Assembly: GCA_030062745.1 (NCBI GenBank)
Contig: CP099844.1
Coordinates: 19,654,596 to 19,718,595, forward strand
Direction: 5' to 3'
DNA length: 64,000 nt
Origin: Capitulum mitella
Lineage: Eukaryota > Arthropoda > Thecostraca > Pollicipedomorpha > Pollicipedidae
The notes beneath the pieces were generated by a model. That model had not been told where the DNA came from. It did not search any database and saw only the letters and a list, made by a program, of their open reading frames with translations. Both the position numbers and the translations under genes were made by a program. Below are positions 24,110 through 35,341 of this stretch, in pieces (the first letter of the stretch is position 1; each line of letters opens with the position of its first letter).

Positions 24110-24530
24110 TCCCCTGCACAACAGGTGTTTTCTAAAAGCTGGCGGGGTCCACACAGGTCAGCAATGGGCCCTACAGACCAAGAGGAAGACCCTACAGGCC
24201 GACAGGCCGGTTTGACCTGCCTGCCTGCAGACAGCCCCTTATAGACCAGTACGGAATCCCCTTATCAACCAGCAGGAGGCCCCTACAGGCCAGCAAGGAT
24301 CCCACAAGACGGCAAGGGCCCCTTCCACAGGCCAGCCGGGGCCCATTAAAGACTGATAAAGGCCAGCAGGGGCCCGCTGTAGGCTGGCAGGAGGTCCATA
24401 CAGGCCGGCAGGAGTTCCCCCCACGCCGGCACACAGTCCCTCCAGGCTGGTAGGTGACCCCACGGGCCGGCAGGAGAGCCCTTCAGGCCAGCAGGGGGTC
24501 CCTTACAGGCACGTAAGGGGCCCCTCTATG
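24110..24530. repeat. Degenerate minisatellite GGCCGGCAGG
   Basis: About a dozen imperfect units of 25-35 bp contain CAGGCCGGCAGG or CAGGCCAGCAGGGGCC. The same text style appears at 47,230-47,550. Frames across it are rich in G, P, R and C and are not evidence of a gene. Confidence 0.65.
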
Positions 24531-25800
24531 GGTTTGGATTTATAAACCCTATCTTTTGCTTTCTCATCTACCATTCTTAAAGCATTAAGGCAATAGCCGT
24601 GGTATTTATAGTTTTACTTAATTAGTTTCACTTTGGTGGCATTCTGCCCCTTCAAACATTACCATTTGAAGAGGCAGGAGAGGGTCCTGTGAGCCCCAGG
24701 GCCCCTGGCTGTGCCCATGATGCATACACTGAATATTAGTCTGGCATTTGACCCACATCTCACATGCCCAATTCCTGACACATTTGGGTTCGTTCCCTTA
24801 ATCATTTATAAAAATCAACATCCCTGATTGTGACAAATTAATTGCCATTGTGGTTTTATTATGCTGAAAATGCAGTGATGAGGTGTAATACTTACAAATG
24901 CAACGAAAATAAATCAAAAACACATTATTCTCCACCAAAAGTAGTCTCCTCACTGCTATGCCACCTGCCAACCACGAAACACTTCCGTAGAAATTTTCCA
25001 TATTTCTGTAAAAATGATTGTTAACATGGAGTGATAAACAGGAACTTCAGCAGCCTATGGTCTCACTTATTCTGAGTTTTGGCTCCGCAACTGACGACAA
25101 GCACCTTATCCGACGCATTCAAAGTATATTCAGGAAACTAATCAATATCAAAGCTGACTTAGCGTTGGACCAACACAATTTGCTTCTGAAGTACATAAAT
25201 GAAAACAATGATATAAATATGCATATCAGTAAAATGTAAACTGAACAACTAGTGCAAAACATAAAATAAAATGGTTTAATATTTACATATATCATGTCAC
25301 TTACCCTTTTTACAATGCCATTGTTATCACTTGAGAAATGAACGCATTCCTAGGAACCATAGGGAAGAGCATATAATATTCTTTACAGTGGGGATAATTT
25401 TATAAACAATGTTCTAAATTCATGGTGCACAAATATTCACCCCAGCCACTGTTTGAAATCAAAATTTTTAAGTGATGAGAATCCAACCATAAAATTCAGG
25501 GTCACCATTTCCAGAAGTCCATTCAAAACAAATCAGAATTGCATTTTTACAGCTTCACAAACATAAAACACACACAGAGATCAGGAAAGTAATGCCAGCA
25601 CAGTCCTCGGTAGCAGCAAAACAGTAAAAACACCGGTTTCGTATCCCATAACTAATATAAATAAGATAATCGCATATCCCCTCTCCGGCTCAGAACGGCA
25701 CTACAAGGCTATAACAAGCTGCAACTACGCAGGATGTGATAAACCAGTAATCTCAAGTTGCTGTCTTTTCACTGTTCGAAATACGAAGCCATTGCCTACT
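24531..25800. other. AT-rich unassigned sequence with a 74-codon frame
   Basis: AAATCAACATCCCTG at 24,812-24,826 is a right end of the hAT-like MITE family with no clear left partner. A + frame at 25,018-25,239 gives a lysine-, isoleucine- and asparagine-rich peptide (HLIRRIQSIFRKLINIKAD inside it) that looks helical, but I recognise no family and it lies in AT-rich DNA. No other feature was seen. Confidence 0.3.
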
Positions 25801-26536
25801 TTAAGCCTATTCCCGGCAGGGGGGGGGGGGCTGAATCCGCCCCCTCGGGTTTTTTGCTTGCCAATTCCAGGCTTTTTAATGTAGCTTCACCAAACTTGGT
25901 CACTTTTCCTAGCTATTGTTTCTATGCGCCGTGGCAAAATTTCAAAATTCTATTTTGCTCAGGGGCGGAGCCAGGCAACATTTTTGGGAGGCACCTCAGG
26001 CCATTTTTGGTGATGTTGAGGGTAAAAGGAAAATGTCTGCCAAAAACAGGGTTTTTAAGAAAGAACTTAAAACTTTATATGGATGTATAGCTAAATAGTT
26101 GGGCAATGCCCAGTTGTAATTGTGTTCATCTGAGGTCCTTTTACAAGGTCAGGTCAAGGTCAAAAGTCAAAATTTGTTTTTTTTGCAATAATTTCGGCGA
26201 CGTTTTTTCAATGCCAAACCCGGAATATATATGACGTAGCACGATGTCCTCTACTTGTGTATCGAGTTTCAGCTTGATATCAGGTTGGGTCACGGAGCTA
26301 TGACCTAAAATGTCACTGCGCATACCCTATATCGCAATAGCCCTAAAATGAAATTTTTGAAATAGAGTGAATTTAAATGATTGAAAACGTTTACAGATAA
26401 TATTAAATGCACACGAGATAATTCCAGGTGACCCCAAGGTCACTGGAGGCCATTTAAAGTCAAAGGTCACAAGTTGATCTGAAGAACATGTGACCATGAC
26501 AGTTTCCCCTTTTTCATGTCCCTGGCACCGCCTAAC
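25801..26536 (-). mobile_element. piggyBac-like TTAA MITE, copy 3 (inverted, truncated)
   Basis: It starts TTAAGCCTATTCCCGG at 25,801, matching the end of copy 2 read from the other strand. It is collinear with copy 2 through GGAGGCACCTCAGGCC, the TCAGCTTGATATCAGG block and CATGTCCCTGGCACCGCCTA, where similarity stops. The part of the family near the GATCTCGAGAAC end is missing, so the copy is truncated or broken by a rearrangement at about 26,536. Confidence 0.65.
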
Positions 26537-26883
26537 GGCCGTCGCCGGACGATGAAACAGACTAAAAATGATGATAGAGTCGTAGCGCCGTCGTCGCGGC
26601 ATAAGCGCACACTTTGGTTTGGTGTTAGTTCGCAGTGTTTTTGAGTTTGGCGGGAAATGCAAAATATTCTCCAGACATTTCTACACCTCTTCCCTTGGAA
26701 CACTGCAACTGACTACTTATTCGAATGTAGGTTTTCAAAGTGAGACGTAAGATAGGTGTTCATTATGAGGAAGGTGAATGAAAACAGGCTAATCAACTAA
26801 CGCTTCGACAGACACCTGATCAGCAGAAAAACACCATGAAAGAACACCGAAGTAACAGTTTTTTTTCTTGATGAGCCTCAGGT
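26537..26883. other. Unassigned sequence at the edge of Gypsy A
   Basis: No domain is seen. The stretch lies between the truncated MITE and the resumed Gypsy A. From about 26,770 it is weakly related, inverted, to 4455-4600. Confidence 0.4.
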
Positions 26884-27830
26884 ATGTGTGAAATTTCCGG
26901 AACGGGTGTGAAAAAGTTTTCAGTGCAGAGTGGAGGCGTGTCTGGAAAAGCATTTCTCGGACGGCTTGTTCAATCCGGTGTCCCGATCGCTGCCGGGCCT
27001 GTCCAGACCGTCTTACCACATTCTATCGACACCACATGTCGACAGAATGGCCCTGTACCATTTGTCACGCACACACTCATTTCCCACCACTGGGGACGAG
27101 ACGTGAAAAAAAAACAATTGGGTGAGGACATTTCTTTGGGTATACTGAGCCAGGTTCCAACTGGAGCGCCCACGGAATATTGTTTAAGAATGGTGACGGT
27201 CCACAAGAAAGATGGGAAGCCCAGAAGAATAGTAAATTCCCAATCGGATAACAAGTCCTGCCTTCGCGAAACACATCACGCCCACCAATATTTGGCATCA
27301 TCAGGCAGCAGCATCCCTCCGAAGAGCTACAAGACTGTGTTGGATGCTTTCAACGGAAACCATCAGGTGACACTAGATGTGGAGAGCCAAAAGCTGACTA
27401 CGTTCATAACAGAGAACGGTCGATATCAGTATCAGCCGGCGTCACAGTCACTGCTCAGCGGGAGCTGCGCACAGAAAACGGTATGATAACATCATCGCCG
27501 GAATGGCAAGAAAGTGCAAATGCAGCGAAGACACTCTGCGACTCCAAGGTTGAGTGGACGTTCCCCCGCAAGTCCAATTATCTGCGCTGGTGCGCCGAAA
27601 ATGGGGCTAAACTGAACCCAGACAAATTCAGGGCCTCTCATCACGAGGTCGAGTTCGTGGGCTACGACCTCGGCGGGGAGAAGTACAAACCAAATAGCGG
27701 CTATCGGGAACTTTCCCATGCCCGAGCAGCTATCTACCTCCGACATCTGGTCCTGGTTTGGGCTGGCGAAACAGCTTACATCGTTCCGGGCTGTCTCAAC
27801 CCTGATGCAGCCCTTCAGTGATCTACTTAA
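26884..27830 (+). pseudogene. Gypsy A reverse transcriptase relic
   Basis: This is the RNA-dependent DNA polymerase of a Ty3/Gypsy retrotransposon, in three frames joined by frameshifts. The first frame (26,884-27,486) carries GAPTEYC, HKKDGKPRR (about residues 108-115) and FNGNHQVTLDVES then LTTFIT (to residue 176), the fingers and start of the palm. The palm continues out of frame at 27,470-27,545, where the catalytic YxDD-equivalent is read as CSEDT. The first aspartate of the pair has become glutamate, and the context is changed. A third frame (27,483-27,821) carries YLRWCAENGAKLNPDKF and EVEFVGYDL, the end of the palm. The first recognised Gypsy residues appear near 27,027. The sequence before that (26,884-27,026) is open but not recognisable. 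Confidence 0.75.
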
Positions 27831-28330
27831 GCCAAGGACCTTCTAAGATCTACTGGGATGAGAACCTCAACACTACCTTTAGTCAAATGGAACTCGTTAT
27901 CTGTACCATGGCGACTGATGGTCTGGCGTACTTTGACCAGTCCCGCCCAACCGCTGTAGTGACCGACTGGTCTAGGATAGGGGCAGGTTTCGGGCATCCT
28001 CTAAGAACACTGCTCCTAGAAACGTTCAGGTACTGTTCTGCTGTGACAGGGACCGGAAGCTCACCCTCTGGGGCAACTGCAACTTGTCCTCAGATGAAAT
28101 CAACTTTCCGGCCGTAGAAGACGAGGCATTAGCCGTGCCCTGGTGCCTGGAAAAGGCCAGGCTGTTTCTGCTTGGCAACTCTGGTTTTATCCTCATTGTG
28201 GATCATCGGACACGGGTTAAAATCCTGGTCAACGGAGCTCTCGGTGAAATATCATACCACAGGCTCTTTCGGTTATGGGAAAAGACACTGCAACATAACT
28301 GGAATAAGACTTGGAATAAAACTCCTAACT
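27831..28330 (+). pseudogene. Gypsy A RNase H relic
   Basis: This domain would degrade the RNA strand of the RNA-DNA hybrid. In the frame 27,818-28,117 there is PSKIYWDENLNTTF, followed by FDQSRPTAVVTDWSRIGAGF, where the aspartate before the tryptophan is the expected first catalytic acid. A shift leads to the frame at 28,084-28,332. That frame carries EDEALAVPWCLEKARLFLLG, with the second acid, and VDHRTRVKILV, with the third. The order and spacing are normal for the lineage. The frameshift between the halves and a stop after KTPN make it inactive. Confidence 0.75.
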
Positions 28331-29480
28331 GATAAGAAATACCGCGCGGCAGGCATACTGTCTCGGTGCCGGGTTGGAACCGGCGCACCGGACACCGACG
28401 ACGCGGACACATCTGAATTAGAGGCCTTCGGCGCTGTTCTAGCGGTACTCATCGCCGGCGCTGATGGCGTCATCGCTATCGACATCCAACAGGCCAAGGA
28501 AGCAGCCCAGTCCGACGATTGGTACCGGCTTCTGATGAAGGATGCACCGTCCAGTAAATCTGGAGAAACAGGAGTCAGGAAAGACTATGGAAGGCGAGCA
28601 TTTCAGTGTAAAGGATCGCCTCTGCGTAGTCGATCTGCTGATGTGTCGATTCGATGGGAAAGACCTTAGACTGGTGATCCCGAGACGCCTACGGCGACTA
28701 GTCGTCAGCAATCTTCACGCCGCACACCAGGACACAACATCTATGTTGTCCCGCGCACGGCAAGCCGCGTACTGGCCGGGACTGGACATCGACGTGCAGC
28801 TTTCACAACAGAGAAAACCGCCCCTGTCCTCTCCCGTGCCCGACTTTCCCTTCCAGTAGGTGGTCGTGGCTATGTTTGAACTGGACGGCAGCATGCGCAT
28901 CAGTTATGCCGACAGGCTTGCAGGGTGGTTAGAGACATCCCGCTTTAGATTGTTTGTCACATCCGAGACTATGTAACGAGATGCGAAACATGTTCCACAG
29001 ATGGAGCGCACCTCAGGGAACTTGCATCAGACAACGGACCAAATCTGTGTGGTAGGCGATTCCAAGGCTTCCTTCGCCGGTGGGGAGCCATGTGGAGACT
29101 GTCGTCTGACACGGCCCATAATCACACGGCCGAGCAGAAGCGGCTGTGAAAACAGCCAAACGCATCATCCGAAAGAAGACTAGAAGAGAACATCTGAACA
29201 CTGACGAAGCTCCACAGGCAATGATGTATCGCAGTACACCGCCCAGGGATGTATTCAGATCCCCCGCACAACTGGCTTTGTTAAGGAACGTCAGAGGTGG
29301 AATCCCTTCCCCCGCACCGTTACAGGCTGAATCCTCAGTGGTGCCATGACATCCGCCTGGCAATACCTGGCAATAGTAACAGGGAGCGAGAGACAAACAA
29401 GCTCATGACAAGGGCACGAAACAGCTCTCGGTCGGTCGCGACGTTCTGCGTCAGGATGCTGGGAGCAAGAGGTGGGACCG
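28331..29480 (+). pseudogene. Gypsy A integrase relic with linker
   Basis: This is the enzyme that would insert the DNA copy into the genome. The N-terminal zinc domain is seen at 28,680-28,800 as LVIPRRLRRLVVSNLHAAHQ and AYWPGLDIDVQ. The two histidines are present, but the CxxC that should follow is lost. The first catalytic aspartate is not visible, since about 200 bp around 28,810-28,980 are degraded. The second is in ASDNGPN (about 29,027-29,047). The glutamate is in GRAEAAVKTAKRIIRK (from 29,128). The C-terminal part has SPAQLAL and then, in another frame, YRLNPQWCHDIRLA. The linker to RNase H (28,331-28,640) is an open acidic stretch with no known fold. At least three frameshifts are needed to read through the domain. 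Confidence 0.75.
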
Positions 29481-29606
29481 AACGGATGTAATCTTAGTGT
29501 AGCTTCCGTCTTGGAAATACGCAGTGAAAATGGAGGGCAGTGGCCGCGTTACAGCACGGGGCCGACGGCACCTAAAGCCGCACTCGCCGCTCTCCGGGTT
29601 GGAGGG

Positions 29607-29765
29607 GGTTGTGGGGTAGCCAACCACAAATACCACATGGTCCACCTTGTACTTCAGTGTTGTGTTCAACAATGGTCACGCAGTTTGGAGGGTTTTGTTT
29701 CCTGTTCCGACACAGCGAGCGCTGTGAACATACCAACTCTTCTGGTGCACATGGTAATATAAACC
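29607..29765 (+). mobile_element. LTR-like segment, Gypsy A, 3' side
   Basis: Related to 1621-1790 by the blocks AACCACAAATACCACATGGT, CAACAATGG, GGAGG-TTTTGTTTCC and GAACATAC. Its position directly after the integrase end is that of the 3' LTR. Confidence 0.55.
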
Positions 29766-29789
29766 CCACAGTTACGGTGACAGTCCTGA

Positions 29790-29916
29790 TCACGTGATAA
29801 TTTTTATTTGATTTAAAATACATTATTACATTTAAATTAATTCAAATTATTTAAATTACTTTTAAATTATTTTAATTAGACATTTAAATTAAATTAAATT
29901 AAATTATTTTACGGTC
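29790..29916. repeat. AT-rich simple sequence (TTTAAATTAA)
   Basis: A low-complexity stretch built from ATTTAAATTA and TTAAATTAAATTAAATTAA words follows the Gypsy A LTR. Confidence 0.85.
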
Positions 29917-32900
29917 TGAAGTCTTACCCAGACTTCAAATGGATGTTACCCATAGTGTCCGTGACCTCCGCACTGCAATATTACTTGGTTCAAGGTAATC
30001 TTAGGACGAAATCACGAGTGAAGGTCATTGACGTTTTTGACCTTGTATTAGCCTTGGAGAAGTCATCATGTAATCGCAAACGCCCATTTTTGTTCCAGCA
30101 GTAGTTAGAGTCTTGCTTCATCATCGGAAATCATTTAAGGCACCTTGAAAGCGCTCTATACGCTGCATTCATAAGATGTAATGAAAACCAGAATTCACCG
30201 ACATGATCTCATTTCAGGTCGCCTGAGAGATCACCCTTTGACCCAAAAAGGTCAAGCTGGGTAACATCGTTTATCTTAAAGACACAGCTAAACGATCGTT
30301 TTTGTTTCGTTCTTGTACCACGCTAGCTTTGGAAATGGCTGGGGGGAGGGGAGGGAGTTAGTACCAACTGTACTGTCTTTACTGTCGAACGTGACAAATT
30401 GGTAATACTGACTAAGGCGAATGTGATCATTGATGGTCATTATTCACTCCTAGACTGTTAAGATTATAAGCAGACAGTCCCAGGAGAGGCAGCGCTACCC
30501 ACGTAAAATATATGCATTAGTAGTTAAATGAACATTTCGGCTCTGGACCATCTCCAGGGAAGTATTTTCATAATCATGACAAATTCTCATTGTATGTCAA
30601 CCCAGGAAATGATGGGTGTGTGGTGGAGGTAATTCAGACTTCTCCGCGTTCTTCTCAGTGTTCCTTTGTCTGAGATTAATATGGTCACGAAAGTGTCCGT
30701 GAATAAAATATATGTATATATCAATAAAAATATGTCATGTTTAATAACTGTGATTTATGAAATATTTGTAGCACCAGTTTAGGTAAACAAACCAGATGTA
30801 TCTGACATTTGAATATCTCCTGGTGCATGGAGCAGTATTTGGAGGCATTTGATGTAGTTTTATCGTGCTTATGAGCCGTCGCCTAAGACAAAGTATTAAC
30901 GTGCAAGAATGCGCCATACCGGCGTGACGTCGTCAAGCGGAGTAACGCAGTCAGGGTCGGCGTATGTAGACCACACCATAAACGACACGTATTCCATTAA
31001 AGATCACTGGCGTGAGCGGCATTGCACACATAGCTGCCTTCAGACTTTTAATCCTCAAGGCGTCTGCAGGAACAGCGTTTGGCATAAAATTTTCTCAGAA
31101 AACTGACACGCGGACTGCGTAAATTACTTTAACATTCTCTCGGTGTAAATTGTACAGGGTGTTTAATCTCACTGCCTGTGCAAAGCCGGACAAATCTTGC
31201 TACATATTGCAGAGCACGTTCCGGAACCGGGCGATATGTCCTGAGAGTACTAGCAGGCCGGAAGCGACGACGTTGTGCGTTCGGAAACTGCTGGCATTAA
31301 AACACACCAACCTGATTAAAGCACCTTTTGGTCGCGACGCATCATGTTCCTCGCCTGCACGTTGCCCAGCGCCTTGTTCGACTTGACAGTACAAGGTTGC
31401 AGCAAACCAAGGTCTGTCGACCAAAGTGACAGGAAATGCATATTTGCAGGAATGCAATATATTGTAAACGATTTTAACGTTGTTAAATTTCCTGAAAGTA
31501 CTTAAAAGACGGCACTAGGAATTAAAATTCGTTTGCTTCAGCTTTCTTCCAAATCCCCCAAATGTTGCTCAACTTCTGTAAAAAAAATACCCTCCAGAAG
31601 CCGTTTAACTCTAGACAGTCACCACGACCACTTATTTTGCCAAAATGTGACCAAAGGGCCATCAGTGGAGGAAACGTCTAAAAGTACTTAAAAACAGCGA
31701 AACCAATGAACATTACGTAAAAACTACCTAAGAACTGCGTTCCACTTGGAGAGTGGACAACGAAGATACAGTGAAAACAAAAGAAAACACCATAAAAATG
31801 CATTTGAACGCCGAAATACTTTGCCAGAATAAAACTTCGTGTTTTGGTCATCTTCACATGAGGGGCGAGTTGGAATAAAAAATGAACCAGGAAAATCTTT
31901 TGGGCATAGCGCAAACATTGCTTACTTCAACAACGAGTCTTCTTTGTTTATCATTTCAACATCACGGCTTACACGTATTCGTTGCAAAGAAGACACAACG
32001 CAGCGAACCAGCAGCTGGTCCACTTGGCTTCTTTATATCAATGAGCGGGACGACCCGACTAACGGAACAAATTATGGCACGTCATACATCGTTAACCTAA
32101 AGTCGCAAAGCCAGCCAGTTTCATTCTCCAACCAGATCTCCCCTTCGGTTCCCAGACCAGTTCAAATTTGTAGTGCGTAATCTCCAGGCTGAAACAAAAT
32201 GTCAGAGACAAATCCAGCCAGCCATCTCGGCTGGAGCTTTGGAAACCAGGGGCCAACCTTGGACGTGACCTTGAACTTGTCCTCCAAATGACAATAAATT
32301 GTAAACGTTTGCTTTTAAGCCTTTTGTAACAATCGGAAGCGTTCCTTCAAAGGGAAAAATGCAATTTGAAACCTGATGGAGAAACGGAACATTCCGTATG
32401 TTGCAAATGCGTTGGGTCTAATAGGAATGTAATAAAAGGACATGCAATAAATGAATCGTATGATATGAAACTAAAAAAAATAAACAAAAACTTCTTCCGT
32501 TACAAGAACATTCGTGGAAAACTTATGCTGCAGATTACGCACAAGAAAGCGACTCAGGTGACTGAATGAGACCAAGCCAGACCAGATACTTGGACGCCAA
32601 ACACCTTCCTTTTTAGGTCATCAAAAACATTATTGAATTGCTCATGGGTGTAGCAACGCATAGGGCAGGTATGACACCTGTCACGCCAACTCTGAACAAT
32701 TTATGACCATTAGCCTTGAAGTGTCATATGGAAAGAAAAAGCCATAAAGTGATTCTCGTCTTGCTAACTTTGAAAAAGCTTCAACGTCGACAGGAATGCT
32801 GGATGTTTTTTTCTTTGGCAATGTTTGTATGTCCACTCCTCGTGTGAGCTGTTCTGTTTTCAGAATTTCCTTTTTTCTCTGCATTGGATCCGAGATGTTC

Positions 32901-32958
32901 CACTATGCCAATCTTAAATTATTGGCGATTTCTGGGCGCGATGAACTTGTGGTTTCTG
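29917..32958. other. Unassigned sequence
   Basis: Three kilobases without a recognised gene. GAAGGTCATTGACGTTTTTGACC near 30,020-30,043 is one more AGGTCA-type cluster. Frames of 113 (31,839-32,180) and 85 codons (31,200-31,457, -) have no known domain. Confidence 0.4.
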
Positions 32959-33330
32959 TCACAGATTGCTGTGCGCTGTAGCATGGCTAAAGCCTGAATA
33001 CATTAAGTCGTCAATGAACAAAGGCAATCCTGCCTTTTTTCTGAAGGATGTCCTTCGTTTGACTAGTGAAATAATGGACGTCTGTTCCAGTAAACTGCAG
33101 TTGTCCTTAAGTCTATTAATCCTTAAGCGGCAGTAGTTCAACACTTCTTTGTGCGGCGGAGAGGCATTCAGTGGTCGCCGCAGGCCGAGGTCTGCCCACA
33201 CAGCCTCAACATCACACAGGCTAGAACCCCAAACCCGCCGGCGCCAGACGCCTTTGTTCTCCTGGTTTCTTTTATCCCATTCTCCCACCAATGCGAGAGA
33301 AATCGTAATTACATCCTCGACATTCCCTGA
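32959..33330 (-). pseudogene. Possible PIF/Harbinger transposase N-terminal relic
   Basis: A 156-codon - frame (33,429-32,959) contains KGVWRRRVWGSSL, RRPL, VLNYCRLRINRLKDNCSLL and SLVKRRTSFRKKAG in order. That order resembles the start of PIF/Harbinger DDE transposases: a basic RRR-W block, then a fold with a YxR(M/L)-x-F/L-x-x-LL helix and a K/R-x-T-x-x-R motif. No catalytic DDE part is found downstream within the frame. The match is by eye over about 100 residues and is uncertain. It could instead be a chance frame, since the overlapping + strand is also open for 61 codons. Confidence 0.3.
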
Positions 33331-34404
33331 TTGAAGAAGTGAGAGCGGAGATAAAAAAAAAACAGCAGCGTGTTCTTTTATGGCGAATGTTTTCTGGATT
33401 CCACACGGATGTGGGCCAATGTGTCTCAAAATATGACGCTTCTCTTCATTTCGGCAGCAATTTACTTTTCTGAGTCACAGGGCAAATACCAATTTTAGCC
33501 GGCGGGAAAGAACTTTTGCCTTTTGAAGAGCTTTGACAGAGCTTTTGCGTTAGCTTCCATTTCCTCTTCTGTAGCAAAATTTTTTCGACTCATACATGTC
33601 TGCCTTTTTCATCAATATCTAATTCGTCATCTATACTCGCCAGCAGACGGCGTTTTTTATGATCTTACATGATGTATGCGTCATATGAGCCTAACCAACT
33701 TTTCGAGGATTTTTTAGGGGACTAGAGCAACTGAATTTAAGATTCTAAGTTGTATCTCTGAGGAAAAAACATCGGCATTTCAAAACGATTGAAAAGATAG
33801 GCAACGACATTTTAAAAGCTAGTTTTAGAAAAGGTTAAGTTATCCTTAGCTTACTCGTGACGTTCCTGTACCCATCGCACGGACGGAAAGTCGAAATGTC
33901 CCATGCCTTTGACACAAACAATGTAAAAAGATTATTCATTATGGTTTAATGCGGCATTCCACGCTGATCAAACCGGATCACATCAGGGTTGTATAAGAGT
34001 CGTAGCATTCACGGCAAAATCATCTTTCCATGAGCTGGGAAAGCGCGTACTCAGAAGTAGTTACAGGGGGCAAAAACTAGCATAGTAAGGGGAACTTTCG
34101 GCCACTGTGGAGAATTGGCATGGGTTAATGAGTGGAAGCGGTTGCTTACATAACGTTTTTAAGCATGCTTTATGGCATATTGACCCTAGAATTTTCTGAC
34201 TCATTTGTCCCACTAAAAACGGGCCAAAGGAAAATATGTGACACCAAGATAGAAAATTCACATGCAAGACACAAGACAGGCTGCCTTTTACGATTTAGAT
34301 CGGAACAATCACATAACACTTGTTTAAAGAACATTCGCCGTGTCGTTCTAGTTTTTTTCTCCTTGGAAGATTTCGGTCCGCCGATCATGTTGATCTCGGA
34401 ATGG
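33331..34404. other. Unassigned sequence
   Basis: On the - strand at about 33,655-33,600 a short frame reads RRLLASIDDELDIDEKGRHV before a stop, followed by a lysine-rich stretch in another frame. These could be the 5' part of the Harbinger-like relic, but that is speculation. Nothing else was seen. Confidence 0.3.
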
Positions 34405-34606
34405 GGACCAGATACAGCGGGTGTCGTCCCGTGCGGTGACGGGTCACCGCCCGAGCTGGACCGCCGTGCGAGCAGCGGCTGCCGCCAGGCTGGAGCGCTC
34501 TGTGTACTGGCAGCGTGCCTACACTCACAGCGCCGGCCAGCTGGGCCAAACAGCGCCGCACGCTCCCGACGACGAGGAGATCGAGCGGGCGCCGCACCGG
34601 CCGCCG
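34405..34606. other. CpG-rich segment
   Basis: A local rise in GC and CpG, with open frames on both strands, leads into the minisatellite that follows. No exon signature is certain. Confidence 0.35.
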
Positions 34607-34935
34607 ACCTGTCTCACCGGCGATGACCGAGCTGTCTCACCGAGGACGACCGGCCTGTCTCGCTGAGGACGACTGTCCCATCGAGGATGGCCGAGCTGTC
34701 TTACCGAGCGCTGCCTCATCGAGGAGAGTCTAGCTTCCTCGTTAAAGACGACTGTCTCACCGAGGACTACCAGACTGTCTCCCTGAGGTTCAACGAGATT
34801 CTTTACTAACGACGGCCGAGCTGTCTCACTGATGACGACCGAGCCGTTTCACCCTGAGGACAATCAAGGTGTCTCGCCAAGGACGACAGAACCGGCTCAT
34901 TGAGGACAACCGAGCCTCTCCTCTGAGGACGACTC
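34607..34935. repeat. Degenerate minisatellite GAGGACGACCGAGCTGTCTC
   Basis: About twelve imperfect units of 25-30 bp contain CTGTCTCACCGAGGACGAC or close variants. The periodicity is clear, but many units carry substitutions and indels. Confidence 0.75.
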
Positions 34936-35160
34936 GCATTCCGTAAAAGTTAGCCACGGACTGCCGATGGCCGCTCAGACCGCCGCAGAACAGCTCAACC
35001 TTGGCCAGGACAGACGCGGCGTTTCAAACGTCAGCAGTGTCCAGAGTGAGGATATTGCATACGTTTGTTTCTGTATCTTTTTTACTCTTAACGCACCAAG
35101 AGAGTGACAACACATGACAACCGAAGTAAAACTCGCGTAGCTGACAGCAAAGCCAACAGG

Positions 35161-35341
35161 AAGTCGGCAAAAGATGGAATACCTATCTAGCAGTGGATTC
35201 CTTCTCTTGGTGTGATTTATACCAAGGCGTAATGACTTATCAGGAAAGCGAAAAAGAAGTCGGCAAAAGAAGGAATATCTTGCAGGGGATTCCCTCTCTT
35301 GGCGTGAGTTATGCCAAGGCATAGTAACTTATAAGATCAGT
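35161..35341. repeat. 96 bp tandem duplication
   Basis: Two units start at 35,161 and 35,257, each opening AAGTCGGCAAAAGA, then GGATTCC(T/C)TCTCTTGG and CCAAGGC. The second is slightly shortened. Confidence 0.85.

Noticed and set aside
34607..34935. CRISPR array
   Set aside because: The units are contiguous and imperfect with no unique spacers, so this is a minisatellite. The same holds for 24.1, 47.0 and 59.6 kb.
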